This document shows positions 26,886 through 36,327 of a stretch of DNA of 64,000 bases, piece by piece. This DNA comes from Pseudodesulfovibrio sp. (lineage in GTDB: Bacteria; Desulfobacterota; Desulfovibrionia; Desulfovibrionales; Desulfovibrionaceae): contig JAEINO010000014.1 in assembly GCA_016342345.1 (NCBI GenBank), positions 1 to 64,000 on the forward strand. Direction: 5' to 3'. How positions within the stretch are numbered: the stretch's first letter is position 1; every line of letters starts with the position of its first letter. The translations under genes were made by a program, and so were the position numbers. The notes beneath the pieces are model-generated. The model saw nothing but the letters and a program-made list of their open reading frames with translations. It was not told the origin of the DNA and searched no databases.

Positions 26886-28976
26886 ATGGCTGAACATCAT
26901 TCAAGAACCATGTCAGAGGGGCCCAAGAGCATTGGTGGGGCTGGCCAAGGCGTCAAGATTGGCGTGGTGCTGGCTTTCGTCCTGGTCTTTTCAGCGGGAA
27001 TTCTGTTTCTTGCCAACAAGACTGTAACAAACAAGAAAACCGAAGCCTTGGAGAATCAGCAGAAGCGTCTCGGACTGCTGGCCCATGGTCGGGCAGAGGT
27101 TATCGAAACATGGTTGAACGGTCTTTCCCACCACGGGGACCGACTTATCAAGTCCGATCTTTTCAGGCTTTATGCAGCGGAAGTTGATGGTATCAAGGGT
27201 GATCTCTCGGCGATTTTCGGTGCTGTCGGCATGAGTGAAGAGGATGCGCCTGAAGATGGTGCGGCGTTGGCTGAACAATTGCCCATGATGCAGAACATGC
27301 TTAGGGAATTTTCGACCTATTCCGGTTTCCTGAATGCGCGTATTCTTAACAAGAATGGCGATGCGTACATTGCCACTGATGGGCATCTGCCGCCCATGGC
27401 AGACACTCAGGTCAGCCTGGCTTTGGCCTCGATTGTAAACAAGGGCGTAGAGTTCTCTCAACTCAGGAAAACCTCCCAGGGACTTGAGATGGATATCTAT
27501 GTTCCTATTTTTCCGCCTGAAGCTGGTGAGGACAACATCAATGCCATCGGCGTTCTGATGATGACCAGACAGGTGACAGGCAAGATTACCGAGTTGCTTT
27601 CCAATTCGGCTCTTTCGGCAAAGAGTGAGCGGACCCGTTTGTTGCAGAAAACGGGCGAAACATTCAGGGAAGTCACTCCCTGGACGTCTCAGGGATTCTC
27701 TGATGTCGTGGTCAAGATTGATCTCGACAAGGACGGCAATATTGCCTTTGGAGACCGTACAAGTCTTTCCGACAGTGATCAGGAAGTCTATTCCCTCGCC
27801 AAGAGGATTTCCGGGCCTCAATGGTGGGTTGTGCAGGAAAGTGACTACGTGGCCGCCATGACTCCTGTCGATAATTTTAATCGTACCGTCTACATCGTGG
27901 CCGGACTTGGCATCCTGACAGCCTTTCTTATAGCTGGTCTGGCTTGGTGGGTGTTGGCTGGTGTGCAGAGTCAGCGGATAGCTGAGGAATTCAAGATTCT
28001 TGCAAATCAGATCGATGATCAGAAACGGTTCATTGATTCCATTAATGCCAATATTGACGAGTTCATTACCCTTAAGGATATGGACGGCAAATATACCTAT
28101 GTAAACGATGCCTTTGCTGCTGCGGCCGGGCGAAGCAAGGAAGAACTTCTTAACATGGACAGTGCGGCAGTGTTTGGTTTTGATACCGCCAAGAGACTGG
28201 GGTCGGCTGACAATGTCGTCACCAATGAGAATCGGAAGATAACGATTAACGAGCCGATATTTTTGCGATCTCAACGGTATCAATTCCAGATATCCAAGTC
28301 GCCGTACCACGATGGAAAAGGAGTCTGCCAAGGTATTGTTGAGGTTTATCGAGATATTACCGAGTTTGTGGCCGTGCAGGAAAAGAACAAGCGTCTTATC
28401 CAGAGGGCTATGGAAGCTTTGGGGAGCACTATCGAGGCCGCTGATCCCTATCTGGGCGGTCATACCAAGTTGTTGGCCGGTCTTTCTGTGGAGGTTGCCA
28501 AAAATATGCATCTCTCGGAAATGGACATTGCGGAAATCGAAACCGCTGCCAATCTTTCCCAAATCGGTAAGATGTTCGTACCCAACGAGATTCTGACCAA
28601 GCCCGGGAAACTGACTGACGAAGAAATGACTACCATGGAAGAACATGTGGAGCATGCCTACAGGATACTCAAGGATATTGATATCGCAGAAGGTGTGCTT
28701 ACGGCCATTTATCAAATGAATGAGCGTATCGACGGAAGCGGATATCCGAAGAACCTGAAGTTCGACGAGGTTATCCTGCTTGCCCGCATTCTGTCGGCAC
28801 TCAATGTCTTTTGTGCCATGATTCGTCCTCGCGCCTATCGTGGAGCCAAGGACCCGCAGAAGGCCCTTGAGATTCTTGCGAGTGAATCAAACAAGTTTGA
28901 TTCACTTGTTGTGACTGCCCTTGCCGATGTCATCAAGACTCCGGCTGGAGAGAAGCTTCTTGCCAGCAAGGAATAG
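26886..28976 (+). CDS. membrane sensor with PAS and degenerate HD-GYP domain (candidate LapD analogue)
   Basis: ATG 26886 with GGAG 9 bases upstream. 696 residues: TM1 at about 25-45, a large periplasmic region to about 335, TM2 at about 340-365, a PAS domain (about 390-500, ending YRDITEF), then an HD-GYP-like domain. The domain is degenerate: the HD motif reads NLSQIGK instead of LHDIGK (about residue 555), the HHER motif is QMNERIDGSGYP, and the last Asp-containing motif is LSALNVFCAM. Metal ligands are therefore missing and phosphodiesterase activity is unlikely, while GSGYP remains. Next to a lapG-like gene, this suggests a c-di-GMP receptor controlling the protease through its periplasmic part. 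I recall a similar arrangement being reported for Desulfovibrio vulgaris; not verified here. Confidence 0.85.
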   Translation: MAEHHSRTMSEGPKSIGGAGQGVKIGVVLAFVLVFSAGILFLANKTVTNKKTEALENQQKRLGLLAHGRAEVIETWLNGLSHHGDRLIKSDLFRLYAAEVDGIKGDLSAIFGAVGMSEEDAPEDGAALAEQLPMMQNMLREFSTYSGFLNARILNKNGDAYIATDGHLPPMADTQVSLALASIVNKGVEFSQLRKTSQGLEMDIYVPIFPPEAGEDNINAIGVLMMTRQVTGKITELLSNSALSAKSERTRLLQKTGETFREVTPWTSQGFSDVVVKIDLDKDGNIAFGDRTSLSDSDQEVYSLAKRISGPQWWVVQESDYVAAMTPVDNFNRTVYIVAGLGILTAFLIAGLAWWVLAGVQSQRIAEEFKILANQIDDQKRFIDSINANIDEFITLKDMDGKYTYVNDAFAAAAGRSKEELLNMDSAAVFGFDTAKRLGSADNVVTNENRKITINEPIFLRSQRYQFQISKSPYHDGKGVCQGIVEVYRDITEFVAVQEKNKRLIQRAMEALGSTIEAADPYLGGHTKLLAGLSVEVAKNMHLSEMDIAEIETAANLSQIGKMFVPNEILTKPGKLTDEEMTTMEEHVEHAYRILKDIDIAEGVLTAIYQMNERIDGSGYPKNLKFDEVILLARILSALNVFCAMIRPRAYRGAKDPQKALEILASESNKFDSLVVTALADVIKTPAGEKLLASKE

Positions 28977-29002
28977 CGTCACCAATCCATCTGGTTGATT
29001 AT

Positions 29003-29036
29003 AAAACCCCGGCGTGAAAATGCCGGGGTTTCTTGT
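29003..29036 (+). terminator. terminator of the secretion/adhesin operon
   Basis: AACCCCGGC / GCCGGGGTT stem with a GTGAAAAT loop and short T-rich tail, 27 bp past the stop of the HD-GYP-like gene. Confidence 0.85.
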
Positions 29037-29256
29037 TGTGAGGTAGCGTTCTCAGGTTTGAAATGAAATACGTTATTGATGGAGTGTGATGAGGTCGTAC
29101 CAATCATATGATGCGAGTGTCTGGGGAGGATGCTAGATCTTGTTGTGTTTTTGGTAATGGGTGTCAATTGTGTTTTGGCTTGCTGGTAGTTTCATCGCAT
29201 TATCTGGCAGGGCAATCTTTTTTTCAAACTATTTGTCGATTGAGATAATAAAGAAA

Positions 29257-29282
29257 AAGGGGATGGCCTGCGCCATCCCCTT
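29257..29282 (-). terminator. tolC terminator
   Basis: AAGGGGATGGC / GCCATCCCCTT stem with a 4-base loop; on the minus strand a TTTTTCTTTA tract follows. It lies 27 bp past the tolC stop. The 220 bp between this and the previous terminator hold no gene. Confidence 0.9.
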
Positions 29283-29308
29283 CAGAAAGTGTTTTTTAAT
29301 TCCTACAG

Positions 29309-30637
29309 TTACTGTGGCACGGGGTCGTATGCAGTTTCTTCAACCGAAAAGGCCTTGACGAGGTTACCTTGCAGGTTCAGGAATTTGTAGAGGGTATAGT
29401 TTCTGTTGCTCTTGGCTGTCTCAAGCAGAACGCTGTTGCTGAACACCTCGTTAATGGAGTCAAGGACGTCGAGCAGGGAACGTTGTCCCACATTGAACTG
29501 CATCAGGTACATGTTGCGTGATTCTATACTGTAATCCAGTGCTTCCTGATGTTTTTCAATTTGACCTACGCTGGTTTCGTATTCGGCCCAGGCTGTGGCC
29601 ACTTGTCTGGTCAGATTGTCTGTAGTGTCCTGAAGATCGGCCTTGGCTTCCTTGATTCGAGCCTTGGCGGTACGAGTGTCATTATAGTCGGTTCCGCCAT
29701 TGAAGAGATTCCAGGACAGAGCGAGCATGGCCCGGTTGTCATTGAGATATGTATCGGTACCATCAAGATTGTTGGTGTAGCGGGAACTGAGTTCTATATC
29801 CAGATCGGGATACATGGTTGACTGGACGACATTCTTGTTCTTTTCGGAAACCTCGACTTCGGCCATGTATATATGAATCTTGGGATTGTTTTTTAGAGTT
29901 TTTTCCATGATTTCATCCATGGTATTTGGAATGAGGTCTGGATTATATTCTGGCTCAGCGAGAACGCCGGGGGGGGTGCCCACTGTGCGGGTGTATTCGG
30001 CTTCGGAGCTACGTAGTTCACCCGTGTAGGTGACCAGTGTGGTCTCGGCGCGTGCAACGCGGCCACGTGCCTGCATTTCATCTGCCATGCTGCCGGCACC
30101 ACCTGCAACGCGTTCGGCTATGGAGTTGAGCACTTCCTGATGGGCAATGATGTTGTCACCGGCCAAAATGACGAGCTTGCGTTGGCGAACAACGTCGATG
30201 TGCGCTCGAATGGCGTCCAGTCCCACGTTTTCGACATTGTCGATGAGGCGGCTTTCTGCAGAGGTCAGGCGCGCTTTTTCACTTTCATAGCCGTTGTAGC
30301 GATCCATTCCATCAAAGACGTTTTGTCTCATGACGAGTGTGCTGTCCGATGCCGTTCTGGGACGTTCCTCTGAGCCTGCTCTACGGGTGGTGGTACTGTT
30401 GTATTTCTGGATACCGTAGTCGGAAGAAAGATTGAGAGATGGGAAAAAACGGCCAAGTGCCGCAGCCTTTGATTTTGAGACTGCGTCGCGGTTGTACAGG
30501 AGAGATTTAATTTGGGGGTGTTGCTTGATGGCGTCAACAACACTTTCATTCAGTGAGATCGTTCCGTCAACTTCTGCATGAATCTGTGGACAACAGAGCA
30601 TTACAGAAAAGATGATCAGCAATATAAGTCTTTTCAT
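29309..30637 (-). CDS. TolC-family outer membrane channel
   Basis: 442 residues with a signal peptide (MKRLILLIIFSVMLCCPQIHA). Two homologous halves of outer-membrane-efflux repeats, rich in long helices, with the typical end QFNVGQRSLLDVLDSINEVFSNSVLLETAKSNR and YKFLNLQGNL. It ends at 29309, facing the LapB/C/G operon, and is the likely outer-membrane partner (LapE role) of that exporter; it could also serve the RND pump at 54-58 kb, which has no channel gene of its own. Confidence 0.92.
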   Translation of the reverse strand: MKRLILLIIFSVMLCCPQIHAEVDGTISLNESVVDAIKQHPQIKSLLYNRDAVSKSKAAALGRFFPSLNLSSDYGIQKYNSTTTRRAGSEERPRTASDSTLVMRQNVFDGMDRYNGYESEKARLTSAESRLIDNVENVGLDAIRAHIDVVRQRKLVILAGDNIIAHQEVLNSIAERVAGGAGSMADEMQARGRVARAETTLVTYTGELRSSEAEYTRTVGTPPGVLAEPEYNPDLIPNTMDEIMEKTLKNNPKIHIYMAEVEVSEKNKNVVQSTMYPDLDIELSSRYTNNLDGTDTYLNDNRAMLALSWNLFNGGTDYNDTRTAKARIKEAKADLQDTTDNLTRQVATAWAEYETSVGQIEKHQEALDYSIESRNMYLMQFNVGQRSLLDVLDSINEVFSNSVLLETAKSNRNYTLYKFLNLQGNLVKAFSVEETAYDPVPQ

Positions 30638-30723
30638 AAAAATGGATGATCCTGATTTTGTCGTAATTGGTGTAAAGTTTATATATTGATATTATGCTTT
30701 TTGCAAGAATTTGGATAAAGAAA

Positions 30724-30760
30724 AGGCACTTCGAGGCATGGTTTATGCTTCGAAGTGCCT
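30724..30760 (-). terminator. terminator of the alpha-glucan operon
   Basis: A 16-bp stem AGGCACTTCGA-GGCAT / ATGCT-TCGAAGTGCCT with one G-U pair and loop GGTTT; on the minus strand TTTTCTTTA follows. It lies 108 bp beyond the last operon gene and upstream of tolC. Confidence 0.85.
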
Positions 30761-30867
30761 GAATCGATCAGGTTGTGTTTGTTTAACCCCGGATCGCTTT
30801 CAAGTTGATCATGGAAAAAACATGTTTTCCTGTTTGTTCCCTTTGACTTATTATATGGGCTGGCTTG

Positions 30868-33800
30868 TCAGCTCCATCGTATAAGTCGCGTTTCATATTT
30901 GCTGCCAAGCCCCGTGTGCATGGGGATCACTCTCATGCCGTAACGGCATTCACCGGCAAAACTTGGTGAGTATTCTGTTTCAAATTCGAGTATGTTGCCC
31001 TCGCTGTGTTTCAACTGCATGGGAACGCAGTCGATTATCTGGTCGTCGCCAGGCAGTGCCACGACCATTTCCGCGAGGACTTCTTCGTCGGCAAGCTGGC
31101 CCTTGTCAACTTTTGCCTTAATCAATAGTTTTTCTCCAAGTTTGAATACATCGCCGTGAATGCCATCCACCTGAACCTCTTTGATGGTGACAGTGGAGAA
31201 TCGGCCCGGTATTTTCTTGAGCCACTGTCCAATTTCCTGAGCCAGGGCGTAGTCCTTTCCGTTGCGCTGATGGGCAAGTATCGTCGCTGGAATGTACATT
31301 TCATTAATATAATTCTTGACCATTCGGTGGGTTCCGTATTGCCTGAATCCGGTTTTCATGGATTCACGCATACGTCTGAGCCATGCGTGAGGAACACCAT
31401 CTCCGCCACGGTCAAAGAATTCAGGGACGACCTCGGTTTCCAGCACTGAGTACAGGTTGTCCGCGTCAACGATATCCTGATCGACCTGGGCTCCATAAAC
31501 CAGCCCCTGACCGATGGCCCATCCATTTTTACCATCGTATGCCTCGTCCCACCAACCATCAAGAATGCTGCAGTTGGGAACACCATTGAGTGCGGCCTTC
31601 ATGCCACTGGTGCCACTGGCTTCCATGAGCCGTATGGGGGTGTTGAGCCAGACATCGGCACCGGTTACAAGCAGGCGCGCCAACCGGATGTCGTATCCTT
31701 CGAGAAACACGACCCGCCCCATGAAATCGTCCTGCTTGGCAAGTCGGCAGATAAGGTTGATGTAGCTGGCACCGATGGTGTCCGCCGGATGCGATTTTCC
31801 TGCAAAGATGATGTTGACCGGTTTTTCCGGGTTGCAGAATATCTCCTTGACCTTGTTCAGATTGTGAAAGAGTAACGTAGGCCGTTTGTACGCAGTGCAA
31901 CGCCGGGCGAAACAGAGCGTCAGATGATCCGGGTTGAGAGCTCTGAGGAACATGCGAAGTCGGTTGGGAGGTTCACCTTCTCTGGTCCATTGTCGTGTGA
32001 TCGATTGGCTGATTTCACCATAGAGACGATGTTTCAGGGACACATGGGTGTCCCAGAGTCTTCTGTCGTCGATGGAGTCTAAACAGTTCCAATCGGTGTC
32101 GTCCAGAAGGGCTTGATGTACGGATAGACTACAGGTCTCTTCAATGTCGTGTCTGAGTCGTTCGTCGAGCCAGGACGTGACATGGACGCCGTTTGTGATG
32201 TGTCCAACCGGTATTTCGCTGAGCAGAAAGCCCCGCCACAGGTCCTTCCACATGCGTCTGGAAACGTCTCCGTGTAATTTGCTTACACCGTTTCTGATGC
32301 AGGAAAGTTGCAGGGCCAAGACAGTCATGTTCAAATGGTCGGCTTCTTCGGCGTACATGTGTCCAAGGTTCCATAGGGAATCCCAGGGGACACCCATATC
32401 CGAGGCGTAGGTGCGGAAATAGTTTTCGGCCAGGGATTTTTCGAACCGTTCGTTGCCAGCCGGAACCGGAGTATGCATGGTAAATACGGTGGAACCGCGA
32501 ACGACTTCCTTGGCTGTGGAAAAGTCCATGCCGTTCAGAAGCATGAGTTGACGAATGCGTTCGAAGAGCAAGAAGGCGGAGTGTCCTTCGTTGAGATGAT
32601 AGATACTCGGTTCGATGTTCATGGCCTTGAGCAGTCTGACTCCTCCCAAGCCCAGCACTATTTCCTGTTCTATGCGTCCCTTGGAAGATGGTTCGTATAA
32701 TCGGTCGGCAATGTCCCTATCTGTGCGGGAATTCTCGGTTACATCGGTATCCAGCAGATAGAGTTTGGCGCGTCCTACGTGTACTTCCCATATCTGGGCA
32801 TAGACCGTCCGTCCCGGCAGATCGATGGTGATAAGAACCCGTTCTGTTTCGTCCTTGTGAAGTTGGGTAATAGGCATGGTGGCAAAGTTGTTTGTCCTGT
32901 ATTCCACAACCTGATCGCCGTTGCCGTTGATTAATTGGTGAAAGAATCCATTTTTGTAAAGGAGTGATATCCCGATCAGTGGCAGGTTGAGGTCGCTGGC
33001 CGATTTGATATGGTCTCCTGCCAGAAGCCCGAGGCCACCGGAGTAGATGGGGATGGATTCGTGCAGGCCGAATTCCATGGAAAAATACGAGATCGGGTTA
33101 TCCCATGTGATTCCCGCATGATTCGCTTTGGTACTTTCTGACATGTATGCATCAAATCGTTCGAGGACATTGGTGAAACGCCCCATGAACTCTATGTCTC
33201 CCGAGAGAAGGTTGAGCCGGTTGCGGTCCATGTTGTCCAGAAAGTGAACGGGATTGTGATTGCTTTCTTTCCATTTGTTTGCATCTATCCATTCGAAAAG
33301 TTCCTGTGCATCCTTGTGCCAGACCCACCAGAGGTTGTTTGAGAGCTCCCTGAACCGTGTCAGGGCTTTGGGCAGATCCGTGACGGCCGAAAAGGAACGG
33401 AGTCTGGGTTGGGTCGTGTTGACACCGGAAAAGCAGATCTGTTTGTCAGGAGCTGTAGCCAATCGTTGCACACCGGCAATTCTTTCGGTTCTTATTTCGG
33501 CAGCATATTTGTAAGCCTCAATGTACCGAGGGTAGAATTTTATCCAGGTTGCCTCTTCTGCGATGTGTCGCGCTTCAATGCTACGTGTGGCTCGTTCCTC
33601 TGGTGTCCAGCGAGTGAATTCTTCAAGCAACACGGTGAGTTTTTCGGTGGCTGTGGCGTAGTCGTCGTCCAGACGATTCAGCACGAGAACTCCGGTATGT
33701 CCATCAGGGTGCTTTTCCATGACCCACTGACCGAATCCGGCCCTGTCGGAGGTGATCGTGGGGACGGAGAAAGCAGCACTTTCCATGGGAGTATAGCCCC

Positions 33801-35109
33801 ATGGCTCGTAGAAGGATGGAAAGACCGTCAGATCCATGCCCGCCAACGCATCATAGTATTCGAGATTAAGGATGCCATCGTTGCCATCCAGATAGACGGG
33901 GATGAAGATGACGCAGCAACGGTTGTCCGGGGTGTTGCCAAGGTGCTGTTCCATGCATTTGGCAACAATCGGATCGTGTTCTGGGTCCCCTAGATGATGT
34001 GTGGAAATGCCGCCGTACTTTTCAATGGCGTAGCGTTTTTCCTTCAATCGTCTGCGAGCCTCGTCTGTAAAACCGGCATATCCGCATGATACGAGCAGAA
34101 ATGTTACGATGGTAACGTCTTCATCTGTGGTTGCGAGTTGTCGGTCCACATTGGCTAAACTTTCGATCAGGATATCTATTCCCTTGTTGTGGAATTCATA
34201 CCGTCCACTGGTCGCCACGAGGAGTGTCTTTTTGGGGTCGAGTTCGCGTTCAAGAAAGCGTGAAGCCAGGTCTATGAGCTGCTTTCGTGCCGTCTTTCTT
34301 GTCTTCATGACAGTTGCCGGTTCTGCGAAGCCTTCGAGGTTGAACCCGTTGACAGTGACAACGCTGGGATTGGTGCCCAGTAGATTGGATGCTTCCTTGC
34401 GAGTGATATTGCTCACGGTGGTGAAGCAGTCGGCTTCGCGAGCAGACACTGATTCCATGGAATGTTTGGCAGTGACGCCTAATCTCTTGGCTTCCTGGGT
34501 TGGTTCGATTTCTTCAAGTCGTTCATATATATCAACGCCCGAACCTGACATGGCCCGGCCAAGCATGGTGGCGTGAGTCGTCAGTACGGTGCAGACCCCA
34601 GGTGCATGTTTCTTGAGGTAAAGAACTCCAGCACCGGACATCCATTCATGAAAGTGGGCGAAGACGTCTGCCACTTCTTCGACATCATCGTAAATTTCCT
34701 TGATGACCATGCCCGCAGCAGTGCTGAACAGAACCGGCTCGAGATAGTCCCATGCTCCTGACATCGAATCGATACCAAAGTCGTTCCACAGTTGGAAAAG
34801 AAGTTTGTCCGGTGCCGGAAAGGCATCCTGATTGCCTATGAGCAAGGCCCATGGTTTGCCCGGAATATTCCATCGACCGACAGCACAGTGGATATCCTTT
34901 TCTGCCAGCCTGCTCAAAGTGGAAATAAATTCCTTTGGCGGATCACACGGCTCAAAGCCGGGGTTGCGATCCAGAAGTGGACCTACTGCTACATATCGGC
35001 CTTCAAAGGCCGCTACGGCTTCCGTGGCTTTACTGCTGATGACGGTATGAATGCCGCCGACCTTGTTGCATACTTCCCATGAAATTTCGAAGAGCCAACT
35101 GGTTTTCAT
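30868..35109 (-). CDS. fused GT3 glycogen synthase - GT35 alpha-glucan phosphorylase
   Basis: ATG 35109 has AGGAGA 8 bases upstream. 1413 residues. Residues 1 to about 560 are a eukaryote-type (GT3) glycogen synthase: EVCNKVGGIHTVISSKA near the N-terminus binds the sugar nucleotide and FPSFYEPWGYTPMESA is the acidic acceptor motif. From about 590 a short-type alpha-glucan phosphorylase follows (FSMEFGLHESIPIYSGGLG, LGLGGVRLL, LNEGHSAF), with the pyridoxal-phosphate lysine in EASGTSGMKAALNG at about residue 1165. The two halves catalyse chain extension from a nucleotide sugar and phosphorolysis to glucose 1-phosphate, opposite directions on the same polymer. The frame is uninterrupted, so this is a true fusion. 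Last gene of a four-gene operon, 21 bp after the GH57 gene. Confidence 0.92.
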   Translation of the reverse strand: MKTSWLFEISWEVCNKVGGIHTVISSKATEAVAAFEGRYVAVGPLLDRNPGFEPCDPPKEFISTLSRLAEKDIHCAVGRWNIPGKPWALLIGNQDAFPAPDKLLFQLWNDFGIDSMSGAWDYLEPVLFSTAAGMVIKEIYDDVEEVADVFAHFHEWMSGAGVLYLKKHAPGVCTVLTTHATMLGRAMSGSGVDIYERLEEIEPTQEAKRLGVTAKHSMESVSAREADCFTTVSNITRKEASNLLGTNPSVVTVNGFNLEGFAEPATVMKTRKTARKQLIDLASRFLERELDPKKTLLVATSGRYEFHNKGIDILIESLANVDRQLATTDEDVTIVTFLLVSCGYAGFTDEARRRLKEKRYAIEKYGGISTHHLGDPEHDPIVAKCMEQHLGNTPDNRCCVIFIPVYLDGNDGILNLEYYDALAGMDLTVFPSFYEPWGYTPMESAAFSVPTITSDRAGFGQWVMEKHPDGHTGVLVLNRLDDDYATATEKLTVLLEEFTRWTPEERATRSIEARHIAEEATWIKFYPRYIEAYKYAAEIRTERIAGVQRLATAPDKQICFSGVNTTQPRLRSFSAVTDLPKALTRFRELSNNLWWVWHKDAQELFEWIDANKWKESNHNPVHFLDNMDRNRLNLLSGDIEFMGRFTNVLERFDAYMSESTKANHAGITWDNPISYFSMEFGLHESIPIYSGGLGLLAGDHIKSASDLNLPLIGISLLYKNGFFHQLINGNGDQVVEYRTNNFATMPITQLHKDETERVLITIDLPGRTVYAQIWEVHVGRAKLYLLDTDVTENSRTDRDIADRLYEPSSKGRIEQEIVLGLGGVRLLKAMNIEPSIYHLNEGHSAFLLFERIRQLMLLNGMDFSTAKEVVRGSTVFTMHTPVPAGNERFEKSLAENYFRTYASDMGVPWDSLWNLGHMYAEEADHLNMTVLALQLSCIRNGVSKLHGDVSRRMWKDLWRGFLLSEIPVGHITNGVHVTSWLDERLRHDIEETCSLSVHQALLDDTDWNCLDSIDDRRLWDTHVSLKHRLYGEISQSITRQWTREGEPPNRLRMFLRALNPDHLTLCFARRCTAYKRPTLLFHNLNKVKEIFCNPEKPVNIIFAGKSHPADTIGASYINLICRLAKQDDFMGRVVFLEGYDIRLARLLVTGADVWLNTPIRLMEASGTSGMKAALNGVPNCSILDGWWDEAYDGKNGWAIGQGLVYGAQVDQDIVDADNLYSVLETEVVPEFFDRGGDGVPHAWLRRMRESMKTGFRQYGTHRMVKNYINEMYIPATILAHQRNGKDYALAQEIGQWLKKIPGRFSTVTIKEVQVDGIHGDVFKLGEKLLIKAKVDKGQLADEEVLAEMVVALPGDDQIIDCVPMQLKHSEGNILEFETEYSPSFAGECRYGMRVIPMHTGLGSKYETRLIRWS

Positions 35110-35130
35110 TGAGTTTTCTCCTGTCATTGG

Positions 35131-36327
35131 TCAATTTTCTAGACGGCGGTTTACTGTGAGCGTGAGATCATTGAGGACGTTCATATATGTTATGAACGCC
35201 TGGTGGGGCGTGTCATAGGGATTGAAATATTTGTGAACGTCCCCGTCGGAAAACCATTTTGTACACATATAATAGAAATGGTCGGATGTGAGCAGCTCCC
35301 TCCATGTGGCGATGAGGTCATCATCCTTGGTTTGCAGGACTCGGTCTTCAAGGGCATAGGCCAATTCAGCGGCCTGATCCTGCATGGGATTGCCGAGCCA
35401 TGCCGTGACGTCTCGTTCGAGGTCTGCCCATGAAGTGAAATGGGGAACATCGAGTTGGGCTACAGGAGTGAGTCGGGCTGCGACCTCCGCCGGTGTCTGA
35501 AAGATGAAATCGTCATGGGAGAGGATGGCTTTTGGCAAGGCCTTGAAAAACTTGAATATGCCGGTATCCTCCCATTGGTGTTCACCTATGGTCTCATAGT
35601 CCATGAACAGATTGACTACTTCTCCGTTACCGGCGATGGCATGAACCCATCGTGCAAATGTGTCCGAGGTCACTGGCCATTCGTTCCAATCTCGGTTTGA
35701 GAAACGGAAGGCTATGTCGTCGGAAAGACGGTAGTTTTTGAGCAATGCCTTCAGTTTGCAACAACCGGCTGGCTGGTAGACGAAATTGGGAGAACGCCAG
35801 CCGAGTACCTGATCGGCACCCTCGGCAATAATGGCCTTGTATCCCATTTTTTCGATTTCAAGGGCCAGCTCGTTATTGTAGATGAGTTCCGTGTTGCGGA
35901 AGGTGACGGGTTTGGAGCCGAAGAATTCCTCAAGAACGCGTTCGTGCATTTCAACTTCCTGTCTGAATTCCTTTTTTGAAAAAAGGAAGGACAGGGAATG
36001 GTAATGAGTTTCACCGATGAATTCCACGCAGCCCGTGTTGGCCAATTCGCGGAAGGATTCGAGAACTTCCGGGCAGAATTCCTGAAATTGTTCCATGGCC
36101 ACGCCAGTGATGGAGTAGGAAATGCGGAATTTGCCCTTGAATTCATTTATCAGGTCGAGCATCAGTCGGTTTGCAGGCAGGTAGCACTTGTGGGCCACCT
36201 TGCGCATGATATCGCGATTGACTGCGTCGTCCCGGTAATCATGATCCTTCCCCAGACTGAAGAAGTTGTATTTCTGATTCAGTCGCATGGGTTGGTGCAC
36301 TTGGAAATAGAAACAGACGGAGATCAT
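35131..36327 (-). CDS. GH57 alpha-amylase-type glycoside hydrolase
   Basis: 398 residues. GH57 conserved regions: FQVHQPMR at the start, FIGETHYHSLS, FRNTELIYNNE with the catalytic nucleophile Glu, and MDYETIGEHQWEDTG with the acid/base Asp. Acts on alpha-1,4-glucans in the cytoplasm (no signal peptide), probably trimming or transferring storage glucan chains. Its ATG overlaps the stop of the GT4 gene by one base. Confidence 0.92.
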   Translation of the reverse strand: MISVCFYFQVHQPMRLNQKYNFFSLGKDHDYRDDAVNRDIMRKVAHKCYLPANRLMLDLINEFKGKFRISYSITGVAMEQFQEFCPEVLESFRELANTGCVEFIGETHYHSLSFLFSKKEFRQEVEMHERVLEEFFGSKPVTFRNTELIYNNELALEIEKMGYKAIIAEGADQVLGWRSPNFVYQPAGCCKLKALLKNYRLSDDIAFRFSNRDWNEWPVTSDTFARWVHAIAGNGEVVNLFMDYETIGEHQWEDTGIFKFFKALPKAILSHDDFIFQTPAEVAARLTPVAQLDVPHFTSWADLERDVTAWLGNPMQDQAAELAYALEDRVLQTKDDDLIATWRELLTSDHFYYMCTKWFSDGDVHKYFNPYDTPHQAFITYMNVLNDLTLTVNRRLEN

